In this document: piece by piece, positions 37,214-45,834 of the stretch
Position numbering within the stretch: position 1 is the first letter of the stretch
Layout of the letters: each line of letters begins with the position of its first letter
Source: Acidisoma cellulosilyticum
GTDB taxonomy: Bacteria; Pseudomonadota; Alphaproteobacteria; Acetobacterales; Acetobacteraceae
NCBI RefSeq assembly: GCF_020621385.1
Contig: NZ_JAESVA010000006.1
Coordinates: forward strand, 124,001 to 188,000
DNA length: 64,000 nucleotides
Reading direction: 5' to 3'
Position numbers and translations under genes: made by a program
Notes under the pieces: generated by a model
Told to the model about the DNA's origin: nothing
Database searches by the model: none
The model's input: only the letters and a program-made list of their open reading frames with translations

Positions 37214-37258
37214 CGGTCAGGACGGCATCATCATCCAAGCGGTGGCAAGTCCTGACCG
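37214..37258. terminator. Hairpin between convergent XRE-cupin and pseudo-receiver genes
   Basis: CGGTCAGGAC (37214-37223) pairs perfectly over 10 bases with GTCCTGACCG (37249-37258), with a 25-base loop. There is no T-run. Its position between convergent genes suggests a bidirectional transcription end. Confidence 0.5.
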
Positions 37259-37312
37259 GGCTTGGTGACTAAGGAGGCAAATTCGGAAGATTGATCCGAC
37301 ACCGGATCCACC

Positions 37313-37756
37313 TCAGACTGTCACATTGCGCCTTGCATTAGCGAATTCCAGTGCCTCCACGAAAACCGCGATGCTGGTCACGCGCGACAGGAAATAAGTC
37401 GAGGCGCCGCTTTCCAGAGTTCGGTTCAGGACCAATTTATCCAGAGTAGAAGCATCCGATACCAAAATAATGCTCGCGCCCGGATAGGCATCGCTCAACG
37501 TCTCGACATCGCAAAAATCAGTGAACTCGACCTGATGGGAATGGTAGATGATCGTGTCGAACACTTGTTCGCGATGGAGCAGGCAATCATCAATGCTATC
37601 AAATTCCGTGATCTCGAATGAACTATTCGCGTTGAGGACAGCGCTGGAAAGCACTTCACGCGTCAGCGAAACCTCATCCACCCAAGCGATATGAGTGTTT
37701 TTCCGCCTATTTTTGAATAAAACCTCAGCATAGGCCCCGTTGATCGGACTAGTCAT
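37313..37756 (-). CDS. Stand-alone pseudo-receiver domain protein
   Basis: A 147-residue protein consisting of a single receiver-like alpha/beta domain. Strand 1 ends in AWVDEVSLTREVL, where receivers have their acidic pair. Strand 3 reads FDTIIYHSHQVEF, so the position of the phospho-acceptor Asp is occupied by the YHSH motif. The conserved Thr/Ser and Lys of strands 4 and 5 appear as LVSDAS and LSRVTS. It should not be phosphorylated in the usual way. It is a clear paralogue of the N-terminal half of the LuxR-type protein at 44728-45465 but lacks any output domain. GAGG precedes the ATG at the right distance. Possible roles are protein-protein signalling or titration; none is established. 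Confidence 0.75.
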   Translation of the reverse strand: MTSPINGAYAEVLFKNRRKNTHIAWVDEVSLTREVLSSAVLNANSSFEITEFDSIDDCLLHREQVFDTIIYHSHQVEFTDFCDVETLSDAYPGASIILVSDASTLDKLVLNRTLESGASTYFLSRVTSIAVFVEALEFANARRNVTV

Positions 37757-37860
37757 AAAAACCTCAACAAGATCTATTACAACTCAAATCTAGGCTTTCT
37801 TGTCCGGCGCAATTGAATGCACTTGATCCGCCATAAAAACATATGGGACCGGCCGCAAGA

Positions 37861-38985
37861 TCAAGCCTCTCCCTCGCTCAAAATCGCGAGAACGCTCGGC
37901 GCAAAAAAACTGCGATTCCGGCCTGCCTCGCCGTACAAGCGAAGGATCCCGATCGCGGCAAGATTGCCGACAACCTTATTCGCGGCCTGAGGACTGACGT
38001 CTAGCCGTTTGGCGACACTGTTCGCACTAACGACTGGATCGAATGCTAGTGACCGAACAATGGAGAAAGCGCTGGAATGCGCGTGAACACCGGCTGCCTT
38101 AAGAGCCTCGATCCATTCACTGGACAGTCGTTCCAGACCATCGAAACAGGTCCAGGTTTCAAGAAGAGAGTCTTCGATAATGTCCAGGAACGTAAAGCAC
38201 CACAGATCCCAGTCGCCGTTCATCTGCCCTGATTGAAGGGCTTCTTCAAGAGAAGCGGCATGTTTCGCGAAGGCGCGGGAGACAAAAAGGGGTGCCAGCC
38301 CTTCCCAACGCAGCATCATTGTCGTGAGCGAGCGACCAATAGTGTAACCGCCAATACTGCACGGAAAAATTGTACAAATTCGAGCAATTGCTATTGCCAA
38401 TCGCAAAAGCATCGATATTTGCCCGCCCGAATTCACAAATTCTGCGAGGGATTGAACATGTTCAGCGATCTGCGCGGACACATGCAAGCCGATTTGGTCA
38501 AAGGTCGTTGATAAGCGATTTGCACTTCGCTTGTTTGTTTGATGGGAATTCTCTCTTCCGGACATGGTTGTGGCATCGCCATCGGCAAGCCGCATTGTCT
38601 CCAGAAGTATCAAAAAATCCTCGGCGCTTTCCGGACGATTTGCCCGAAGTACTATGTCGCCGTTCTGCTTGGCGAGGCGGAAGATCGGCTGAGGTATACG
38701 AACGCCCGGGCCGTCTGCCTCATGAACCAGCAATTCCAACAAGTCGAGCGACGGCACTCTTGACCCTGTCGCAATTATAGCGTCCCGCCGGCTCATCAAA
38801 TGATAAAACTGAAACAGATCTGGGTTCTTATCGAGCCTTGCGTTACATTTTCCGACCGCGAATATCAATTTTTCGATACGCGTCTGAAAGCGGCAATGAT
38901 CGACATACCGTGACAGTTCTTCTGGAACAAATGATGTCATGCCATGACGGTTCGGCTTAAACTCGACAGAGCTATAATTTCCCAA
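37861..38985 (-). CDS. Fic-fold protein with lost catalytic motif and C-terminal winged helix
   Basis: The 374-residue protein follows the plan of bacterial Fic proteins: a Fic_N-like region (FVPEEL, KCNARLDKNPDLF, then RRDAIIATGSRVPSLDLLEL, about residues 20-95), a helical core, and a C-terminal winged helix (SANSVAKRLDVSPQAANKVVGNLAAIGIL). Where active enzymes have HPFxDGNGRxxR, this one has FPCSIGGYTIGR followed by SLTTMMLRWEGL. The catalytic His, the acidic residue and the anion-hole Asn are gone, as is the inhibitory EG of the SSxIEG segment. It is therefore probably not an AMP-transferase. The start is TTG at 38985; ATG 38940 is an alternative but would cut the Fic_N region. It may act as a DNA-binding regulator. 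Confidence 0.7.
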   Translation of the reverse strand: MGNYSSVEFKPNRHGMTSFVPEELSRYVDHCRFQTRIEKLIFAVGKCNARLDKNPDLFQFYHLMSRRDAIIATGSRVPSLDLLELLVHEADGPGVRIPQPIFRLAKQNGDIVLRANRPESAEDFLILLETMRLADGDATTMSGRENSHQTNKRSANRLSTTFDQIGLHVSAQIAEHVQSLAEFVNSGGQISMLLRLAIAIARICTIFPCSIGGYTIGRSLTTMMLRWEGLAPLFVSRAFAKHAASLEEALQSGQMNGDWDLWCFTFLDIIEDSLLETWTCFDGLERLSSEWIEALKAAGVHAHSSAFSIVRSLAFDPVVSANSVAKRLDVSPQAANKVVGNLAAIGILRLYGEAGRNRSFFAPSVLAILSEGEA

Positions 38986-39907
38986 GAAATTACAATCCCA
39001 ATGAATAGCAAGCTTTCTCGCGCGACGAGAGATGAACGCGCCGAGCTGGCAATTTAGTAATCAGACACAAATTTATAATATGGCATTATAACAAATCTCA
39101 CTCAACCAAAAAGGCGAACATCTCCCCCCAACACAGGATGAGCCTAGCCATAATCACGGCTTTATTCGACACTTGGCGGAATATGAAAGATCAACTGCAA
39201 ACACAGCCTATTCATTTCGCTGTGTCAGCTATACGCGATTATCGCTAGCCAACACAATATGGTTCTAACGAAAAAGTGAAGAATGGGGTGAATTGCCCGC
39301 GATCGCGATCGCGTTTTGGCATTTGAATCATAAGGTAGCAGCATTTTTCGAAAAATTTCCAAGGCAACACAATTGCGTTTCTGCTTGGCTGTATTGGCCG
39401 CCCGGCACCCTGTCTTTGCGATAAGTTTTATATTCACACATGCGAATGCAAGGTTACCGATTCAAAGTCTCCCAGCGGCGTGACTAATAAAACTTTCTAT
39501 CAAATCTCTTCGTGTTTCTAAAATTAGTGATCACAAGCCCGCTCTCTGCTTACCGCAAAGAGCCCGTATTTATTTTCCTAATGACTAATTCATTTCTATA
39601 AATACAATGCTGAACAAATGTTCACCCATAAATCCCGAAAAATTCACAAGATATTTCGTTTATTATACAATGCTGCCTTTATCGGCATCAGTGACATTGC
39701 CAAGCCTTAAGCCGATGATGGGCGGCAATTCTGCGCTCCCGCCTTTCTGTATCAGGCTTAACCCCAAAAAGGAGGGATGCTCAGACCATCATGCGGGCTG
39801 TCGGAGCCGTCAGGTATAGGAACCGCTCCAACAAGCCCGCACCAGAAAACCTGGCTCCCCGTTTAAAATCGATGAAGTCTCAAACTTTGGAACTCGCAAA
39901 TATCAGG
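38986..39907. other. Gene-free AT-rich region with a GCGATCGC-type palindrome
   Basis: Over 900 bases, markedly lower in GC than the rest of the window. It includes a perfect 16-base palindrome at 39298-39313 (GATCGCGATC core) and a hairpin GCTCTCTGC/GCAAAGAGC (39541-39563, one mismatch) followed by a T-rich stretch. Short open frames at 39225-39437 and 39607-39819 show no protein-like features. It may hold the promoter of the Fic-like gene, an undetected RNA, or simply foreign DNA. Confidence 0.4.
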
Positions 39908-41770
39908 TTATTTTGAGGTCGTTACCGCAAAATCAGAAGTTGTATTGCCGTATAGGGCTTGGTCACCGCTGAAGATGTCCGATCCGTTGAGCGTGACGCC
40001 ATTGACATAGAGATTGCGGTCTTCACTGTCAGAGCCGCCATAGGCGTCATTGACGAAACCGATCCCGATCGTATGCGCACCGGAACCGAAGTTTCCGCTA
40101 AAGGAAAAGCCTTGTGTGGCATTCGCCTCATGAAGTGCCGATACCACCTGCGGCGTCGTCACGGCTTTGCCGTCTATATAAAGTACGAAATCCGCATTCC
40201 CCTGCCATGCGTCTTCTGACAAGGTCAAGGTCAGATTATCGGCAGGACCCGTGCCGGTGGTAGCACCTGGACCGACCGAGAAGTTGTCGGTACTGTCACC
40301 GGGCATGCTAGCACTCGTGCCCGCATAGGTTACGCCATCATAGGCGATGGAATTGACATAAAGATTGCGATCAAGGCCCTGACCGCCGTAAGCATCGTTG
40401 ATGAAGCTGATCGCCACGTCGTTAACGCCGGAATTCCAATCACCGGTGAGCAGAAAGGTATTCGCGTCATCCGACGAATGCAGCGCCGATGTTTGATACT
40501 CCCCGCCGACCTGCTGGCCGTTGACCGCGACTGTGAAGGCCGCATCCCCTTTATAGGCATCCTCCGACATTTGCAGCGTCAGTGTATGCGCTGTCGCTGC
40601 TGGCGGATCGGCAGCGGGCGGACTAGCAGGCGCTGTCGCCGGATCGGTGGCAGCTGCGCTTTGGACGCCGAAATATTTGGCCCAGGCCGCCGCTTCCTGA
40701 GGTTTGTCATCCGACGCAGCCGAGAACGCGTAATTGCCGCCGAGGTCGGAATCCCATATGCCGACATACTGGATCTGAACACCGGCATTGGCGAGGGTCG
40801 AGGATAGCCACTGGACAAAAGTCGGATTGTCGGTCAGGTTGGAACCGTCATCCAGCGTATTCCCGGCGCCGGTTTCGCAAATGGCGATCGGCTTTCCCGT
40901 CGTTTTTGCAAAGTCAATGATATCCTGCAGGCTGAGGGCCGATCCGCCGCTGTCATCCAGCGAGTATTCGGAGGAAGCGGGATCCGTATAATAATGTTCG
41001 AGGTTGACGGGGTCTGCATCCCATTGCGCCAGGCTCGTATCATAGACGGGATTGGGAGAGTTCAGCTCCTGACCGCTTTTATCCCAGTCATATATCTTTG
41101 ACCCGTCATGGTAAGGAAACACATCGCCGTAAACATCGACGCCGATTGTATCGACATAGGCGTTACCAGGGTAAAGCGTCTGAGTCACGTTGTCGATATC
41201 GCTGAAATTGACGATCCCCGGGTTCCAGGCGACCGTCATATTGACGCCATCGGCTTGAGCCGCAGAATGGAGAACCGTATAGATATGTTTGAAAGCCGCG
41301 ACCCAATCTGCCTGCTCGGCCGCCGTACTGCCCGCAAATGACGTGGAATCGGCGAGATTCATCTCGACGCCCGGGCGCCAAACCTGCGTCATAAAACCCG
41401 CATCTGCCCAGGATTTGACCATGGATTGCAAGATGCTGTCATATGTGCCGTTCGCGAAGTTCTTATACATCTGATCGGCGGAGGGCGAGCCGGCTGCCGT
41501 CGAACTCATAGGCAAAGCGATCGTCGGAATTTTGCCTTGAAACGTCGGTGACGCCGCGGCCGATGTCGCCGACCACTCCACGTTGCTATCCCAATCGGTG
41601 ACGAGCTGGCTCGAATCTACCGAGCTATTCATGAAAGTCGGCTGCGCACCCATAAGGCTCGCAAACTGCGTATTCGCCGCATCAAATTCCGCCTCTGCGT
41701 CCGGGTCGCTGATATTCGGATTTCCGACGGAAACGCCGAGTGGAAACGGAAGCCCTGAACTTGTTGTCAT
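39908..41770 (-). CDS. GH26-like glycoside hydrolase with two CBM60-like modules
   Basis: Predicted secreted polysaccharide hydrolase of 620 residues. The catalytic TIM barrel (about residues 1-370) carries VWRPGVEMNL with the probable acid/base Glu near 135, TVAWNPG, YVDTIGVDVYG and KPIAICETG with the probable nucleophile Glu near 297, as in GH26 mannanases and related enzymes. A Pro/Ala-rich linker is followed by two ~110-residue copies of a carbohydrate-binding module (LTLQMSEDAYKGDAAF and LTLTLSEDAWQGNADF, each with FxNDAYGG and DRNLYVN), like calcium-dependent CBM60. There is no signal peptide, although the substrate must be outside the cell. AAGGAG lies just before the ATG at 41770. The substrate (mannan, xylan or the cell's own polymer) is open. 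Confidence 0.8.
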   Translation of the reverse strand: MTTSSGLPFPLGVSVGNPNISDPDAEAEFDAANTQFASLMGAQPTFMNSSVDSSQLVTDWDSNVEWSATSAAASPTFQGKIPTIALPMSSTAAGSPSADQMYKNFANGTYDSILQSMVKSWADAGFMTQVWRPGVEMNLADSTSFAGSTAAEQADWVAAFKHIYTVLHSAAQADGVNMTVAWNPGIVNFSDIDNVTQTLYPGNAYVDTIGVDVYGDVFPYHDGSKIYDWDKSGQELNSPNPVYDTSLAQWDADPVNLEHYYTDPASSEYSLDDSGGSALSLQDIIDFAKTTGKPIAICETGAGNTLDDGSNLTDNPTFVQWLSSTLANAGVQIQYVGIWDSDLGGNYAFSAASDDKPQEAAAWAKYFGVQSAAATDPATAPASPPAADPPAATAHTLTLQMSEDAYKGDAAFTVAVNGQQVGGEYQTSALHSSDDANTFLLTGDWNSGVNDVAISFINDAYGGQGLDRNLYVNSIAYDGVTYAGTSASMPGDSTDNFSVGPGATTGTGPADNLTLTLSEDAWQGNADFVLYIDGKAVTTPQVVSALHEANATQGFSFSGNFGSGAHTIGIGFVNDAYGGSDSEDRNLYVNGVTLNGSDIFSGDQALYGNTTSDFAVTTSK

Positions 41771-42659
41771 AACCACTCCTTGCGCACAAGAGCGCGGATC
41801 AGGCTATTGCTGGTCAAGCAAATGGCCGGGGTTTATCGAGCAACCGGACGCCCATTGGATGTCGGGTTGATGGTTATTGAAACCGCAACTAGAAAACCCG
41901 ATCGCACTCTCTTCGTCGGTAATTTAGCTTACCTCAATGGTTTGACGTTTTTGTTATTGCTAAAACAGCTGGCCGGCGAATCGGAATTGTACGATTTTTT
42001 GCTTGATCTTGATTGCGCTCACCTTTTTGAGAGACAAAAGTCATTGCGCTATCTCTTTAGCGTCACTATCTCGATCGCATTCAACATAAACGTTGTTTAA
42101 TCAACATTTTTTGAATATATCCAGCTGTATTGCTTTTCTTTAAAAACCATCTTATCGGCCGCTTGTTCTGTACAGTTCTTAATCGAGGTGATTTTTACTC
42201 ATAAAAATCAACAAAAAATTTTATCTTTACTCCTTCTTAACCTCTTGTCACGTTCCACCTGAATCGTCCTTATCCGGGCTTGCTGGCTTTGCGTGGGTAT
42301 TGCCATAAAGCAAATATTAATAATTCTCCTGCTCTTGTGACAGTCCTTACCTTTGGCCGACAGGACAGACGAATGCTCGTCGCGATCCGGGATATCATCC
42401 GCGGCATCCGTTGATGTCGTGTGGTGAGGGCTGGGCCATGTGCCGAATAGGAGGCTCGGGAAGCCAAGCTGCCAAACAGCGCCCTTGGCTCTGGCCGACC
42501 GAAAACCACGATCCCCCTCGGCGCGACCGCTTTCTCGCAAAAAGCCGGGCTGTGAAGATGATCTGTTTTGAATTAGGAACAGACGACCGCTGCACCGATC
42601 CCGGCGCGCATGCGACTGAGAAAGACCAGCACGCCCGACCGATGCGAGGACTAGCTCAT
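41771..42659. other. Long divergent intergenic region with AT-rich core
   Basis: About 890 bases between the glycosidase and the first Crp/Fnr gene, very AT-rich from about 42050 to 42240. Open frames exist through it on both strands (for example 41780-42100 and the upstream extension of the Crp/Fnr frame from 42411), but none has protein-like composition. Promoters for both neighbours should lie here; I could not place them. Confidence 0.35.
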
Positions 42660-43379
42660 TTGGCGCTATACGATCACCACATCGTCCAGAATCGCCTTCT
42701 CGCAGCACTTTCGGGCGAGGTGCTCGCTAAGCTGGCGCCGAAACTGACCTTGGTGACGATGACGCCGCGGCAAGACCTCTGTCAGCCTGAAGCCGTGATC
42801 GACTCCGTCTATTTTCCGGAAACCGGGATGATTTCCCAGGTCAGTAATCTCGATGAGGGGGAGCAGGCCGAGGTCGGCGTTATCGGCAGGGAGGGGATGC
42901 TGGGAAGCGCGCTCATCTCCGGCGTAGAAACCTCTTACACCGAGGCAATGGTTCAGCTCGCCGGCACAGCCCTGCGCATGAGCGCCCCGGATTTCAGCCG
43001 TGAAATGGAGCAAAACCTCGCTTTTCGCGAATTGTTGCTCCGCTATAGCGAGGCATTCCAAGCCCAGATCATGCAAACCGCCGCTTGCAACGGTCGACAT
43101 CCCCTGGAACAGCGGCTGGCGCGTTGGCTGCTGATGGCCCAGGACCGTAGCGGCGAGGAACAGCTTGTACTGACGCAGGAGTTTCTGGCGATGATGCTCG
43201 GTGTCCATCGTCCCAGCATCACGATCAGCGCGCGCCGTATGCAACATGCAGGGCTCATTCGCTTTTCGGCCGGCCGCGTGACCATTCTGGATCGCGACCT
43301 TCTCGAAGCCAGGTGTTGCGAATGTTATGGCGCGGTCACGCGCCGCTTCCTCGCCCTGCTTGGTCCGTCTTTTGGCTAG
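42660..43379 (+). CDS. Crp/Fnr family transcriptional regulator, first of a tandem pair
   Basis: Regulator of 239 residues: an N-terminal cyclic-nucleotide-binding-like beta roll (DSVYFPETGMISQVSNL, EVGVIGREGMLG) and a C-terminal helix-turn-helix (LTQEFLAMMLGVHRPSITISARRMQHAGLI). The roll lacks the RxS-type cAMP pocket motif and the Cys cluster of Fnr, so the signal is unknown. The start is uncertain: TTG 42660 has GAGGA nine bases upstream and aligns with the start of its paralogue, while ATG 42642 has no ribosome site. The frame is open back to 42411, but that part does not look like protein. It is a close paralogue of the next gene. Confidence 0.85.
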   Translation: MALYDHHIVQNRLLAALSGEVLAKLAPKLTLVTMTPRQDLCQPEAVIDSVYFPETGMISQVSNLDEGEQAEVGVIGREGMLGSALISGVETSYTEAMVQLAGTALRMSAPDFSREMEQNLAFRELLLRYSEAFQAQIMQTAACNGRHPLEQRLARWLLMAQDRSGEEQLVLTQEFLAMMLGVHRPSITISARRMQHAGLIRFSAGRVTILDRDLLEARCCECYGAVTRRFLALLGPSFG

Positions 43380-43508
43380 GAATGTAAGGAACCTGACAGC
43401 CGAATTGATGATACTGGCGCAAAAGTATTTAATCGCTACATTTATACCGGCTCGTACGCGACTGAGAGGCAACCCGCACTCCCGCCCGATCTGAGCGAGG
43501 AGTGCCGA

Positions 43509-44219
43509 ATGGCGCCTTTTCAATGCGGCACCATTTGCAATCGGCTGCTTGCTGCCCTTCCCCCGGATTCGCTGTCACGGGTCGTCGCAAAACTTAGTCA
43601 TTTTATTTTAACAACAAAACAGATCGTCCAACGCGCTGACGCGCCGATCGAGGCCGTCTATTTCCCGGCAAGCGGCATGATCTCCCTGGTCAGTAACCTG
43701 CGTGACGGCATGCAGGCTGAGGTTGCCGTTGTGGGTACGGAGGGGATGCTCGGGACCTCAGTGATTTCTGGCGCTGAGACGTCTTTTGTCGAGGCCATTG
43801 TACAGATGCCCGGAACCGCGCTCAGGATGGCCAGCATCGATTTCAAGCGTGAGATCGAGACAAATGCGCCCTTTCGTAACATCATTCTTCGCTACAATGA
43901 GGCATTGCAAGCCCAGTTCATGCAAACGGCCGCCTGCAATGGTCGCCACGGATTGGGCCAGCGGCTCGGTCGCTGGCTGCTGATCGCGCATGATCGGGCC
44001 GATCGGGCGGAATTGCTGGTAACTCAGGAATTCATTGCCATGATGCTCGGCGTTCATCGCCCCAGCATCACGATCGCCGCCGGCAATCTTCAGCGAGCCG
44101 GTTTGATCCGCAGTTCCGGCGGCCGCATCACCGTGACCGACCGGGCTGGGCTCGAAGCGGCCTCCTGCGAATGCTATGGCGCGGTCCAGAAGCGCTTCGC
44201 AAACCTATTGGGATCCTAA
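43509..44219 (+). CDS. Crp/Fnr family transcriptional regulator, second of a tandem pair
   Basis: Paralogue of the preceding gene, 236 residues, with the same blocks: EAVYFPASGMISLVSNL, GTEGMLGTSVISGAETSF, MQTAACNGRHGLGQRLGRWLL and the helix-turn-helix QEFIAMMLGVHRPSITIAAGNLQRAGLI. AGGAG lies six bases before the ATG. The two recognition helices are nearly identical, so they may bind the same sites and compete or form heterodimers. No cAMP-binding signature or Fnr-type cysteines are present. Relatives of this type are common near exopolysaccharide and stress genes in alphaproteobacteria. Confidence 0.88.
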   Translation: MAPFQCGTICNRLLAALPPDSLSRVVAKLSHFILTTKQIVQRADAPIEAVYFPASGMISLVSNLRDGMQAEVAVVGTEGMLGTSVISGAETSFVEAIVQMPGTALRMASIDFKREIETNAPFRNIILRYNEALQAQFMQTAACNGRHGLGQRLGRWLLIAHDRADRAELLVTQEFIAMMLGVHRPSITIAAGNLQRAGLIRSSGGRITVTDRAGLEAASCECYGAVQKRFANLLGS

Positions 44220-44727
44220 GCATCGGGGCCGGCCTGCCGTAACCGTTGCGTGATCCGTACTATATGTGACAACCCGCTGGAATTTAGATTGTTACACTCA
44301 GCCCTCAGGTGGGAGAGGTTTTGCGCCGATGCCCATCAATCAGGTCAATGAAAACGGCATTTTTCTTGGAACTCGGCCATGCATCGGGTGTTCGCCAAAA
44401 ATCAAGACAATCGTCCAGCCTGCGACTCAACCGCGGATGATCAACGAAATTTGAAGACCGCATGCGGCAAGGCAAAAACTGACGCTGAAGATCAAGCTAT
44501 TGACCCAGCCGGAGGGCTGCGGCTGATACGAGACAGGAACGGCGCTGTCATCGGTCTCTGGCAAACCAGGAGTAGCCGCGAAGGCCCAGATGACGAAATC
44601 GAGGCGTTTGTCATGACCTTGTTAGATATTCTGCACGCGGGTGAGGGAATCGGCAAAGCACGCCATCGGCCCAGTCCCGCTCATCAAAATGCTCCGGCCA
44701 ATCAAACCAGACCTTATTCAGACAATA
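44220..44727. other. Intergenic region after the Crp/Fnr pair
   Basis: About 500 bases. A 119-codon open frame at 44379-44738 contains GGLRLIRDRNGAVIGLWQ, which could be protein, but the flanking parts are low-complexity and polar, and its end overlaps the LuxR-type gene on the other strand. I do not call it as a gene. No terminator is clear. Confidence 0.3.
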
Positions 44728-45465
44728 CTAAGGATTAGCCTCTCCCGGCTTGTCCTCAACGGCCTGGGCCTTGTCGCTGGTGCCCGCTTTTCGCATCACA
44801 TTGCCGACATGCATTTTAACGGTTGCGAAACTAAGCTGCAGCTTTTTCGCAATAGCTCGGTCTGACTCCCCCAACCATAAATATCCCAGTATTTCTGCTT
44901 CGCGTTGCGTCAGCCCATGGAGCCGAAAACCCGCGGATGCTTGCTCATCACTCTTCCTTCGGGCTTCCTCCCCTTCGTCGGGCCCGTGATAGCCTCTTGG
45001 GACCGACAAACCGCCGGCACCCACCAAGGCCAAGGTCTTGGCGAAGACTCTCAAATCGCTGACACGAGAAGAGACATAAGCAGATACGCCAGCATTGAGC
45101 ACGACATCGACCACCCGTGAATCGACCGTGATCTCGTCCGAGATAATGATAAGATAGGATGCCGGAAAAGACCTTCGCAGAACTTCGGTTTCGCCAAATC
45201 GCTCAAATAGGATTTCATGGGAGTGATAGACAATAATATCAAAACATTGCGCCTTATGAGAGGCGCAATCACTCACCGATTCAAATACCGAGATCTGAAA
45301 TGCAGCGTCGATCTGGTTGATGACACGCGAAAAAACTTCTCGGGTTAGTTTTACGTCGTCGATCCAAGCTATGATGATCGGGGCGATGCTCTGACCACTT
45401 TGTACGGAACCTGGAAGCGACGGCATTGCATTTTTTAGGTCCGTTCCGTCTCTCTCCTCAATCAT
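44728..45465 (-). CDS. LuxR-type regulator with pseudo-receiver domain
   Basis: Response-regulator-like protein of 245 residues. The N-terminal domain (about residues 28-150) aligns with the stand-alone protein at 37313: AWIDDVKLTREVF, then FDIIVYHSHEILF, where the YHSH motif stands in place of the phosphorylated Asp. The C-terminal GerE/LuxR helix-turn-helix is intact (LTQREAEILGYLWLGESDRAIAKKLQLSFATVKMHVGNV, about 178-216). Without the acceptor Asp it is probably controlled by ligand or partner binding rather than phosphotransfer. It is the last gene before the exopolysaccharide locus and could regulate it. No histidine kinase is nearby. Confidence 0.82.
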   Translation of the reverse strand: MIEERDGTDLKNAMPSLPGSVQSGQSIAPIIIAWIDDVKLTREVFSRVINQIDAAFQISVFESVSDCASHKAQCFDIIVYHSHEILFERFGETEVLRRSFPASYLIIISDEITVDSRVVDVVLNAGVSAYVSSRVSDLRVFAKTLALVGAGGLSVPRGYHGPDEGEEARRKSDEQASAGFRLHGLTQREAEILGYLWLGESDRAIAKKLQLSFATVKMHVGNVMRKAGTSDKAQAVEDKPGEANP

Positions 45466-45834
45466 GAGACCATCCAGCGCTAATTTTTATCTTCTGTGCG
45501 AAGACGAAATTATAATTATTGAGATGCCTGTCCCAGTCAATAATCCGAATTATTTTTCTTGGGTTTTACTGCCTGCTTTTGTGGTCAGGGCTGCAAGCTC
45601 TTTTGCTAGGCTAAGAGAAAGCACCCTACAAATTTGACTAGATCATGGCGAGGTGAGCCGTTCAGGCTAAACCAGTAGCTTGTTGGCGCCTCGCTAGGAT
45701 AAGCCATCCTTATGATGATCTGGCAATATTTATGCCCATCGCAAATTCAGCCGCTCAGTGTTTGGACAATGCACTGCCGTCCCTTTGCCGTTGCTGCATT
45801 GCGGCAGCATCGTCGCGGTTTTTTGAGACAGGAT
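45466..45834. other. Intergenic region between LuxR-type gene and the polysaccharide locus
   Basis: About 370 bases. It should hold the promoter of the LuxR-type gene (minus strand) and the 3' end of the glycosyltransferase transcript. No reading frame or clear element stands out. Confidence 0.35.

Noticed and set aside
41780-42100. 106-codon frame upstream of the glycosidase
   Set aside because: No ribosome site and no protein-like pattern; it lies in the probable promoter region of the divergent genes.
44379-44738. 119-codon plus-strand frame with GGLRLIRDRNGAVIGLWQ
   Set aside because: One stretch looks protein-like, but the rest is polar low complexity, there is no clear ribosome site and the 3' end overlaps the LuxR-type gene. 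Support is too weak to call.
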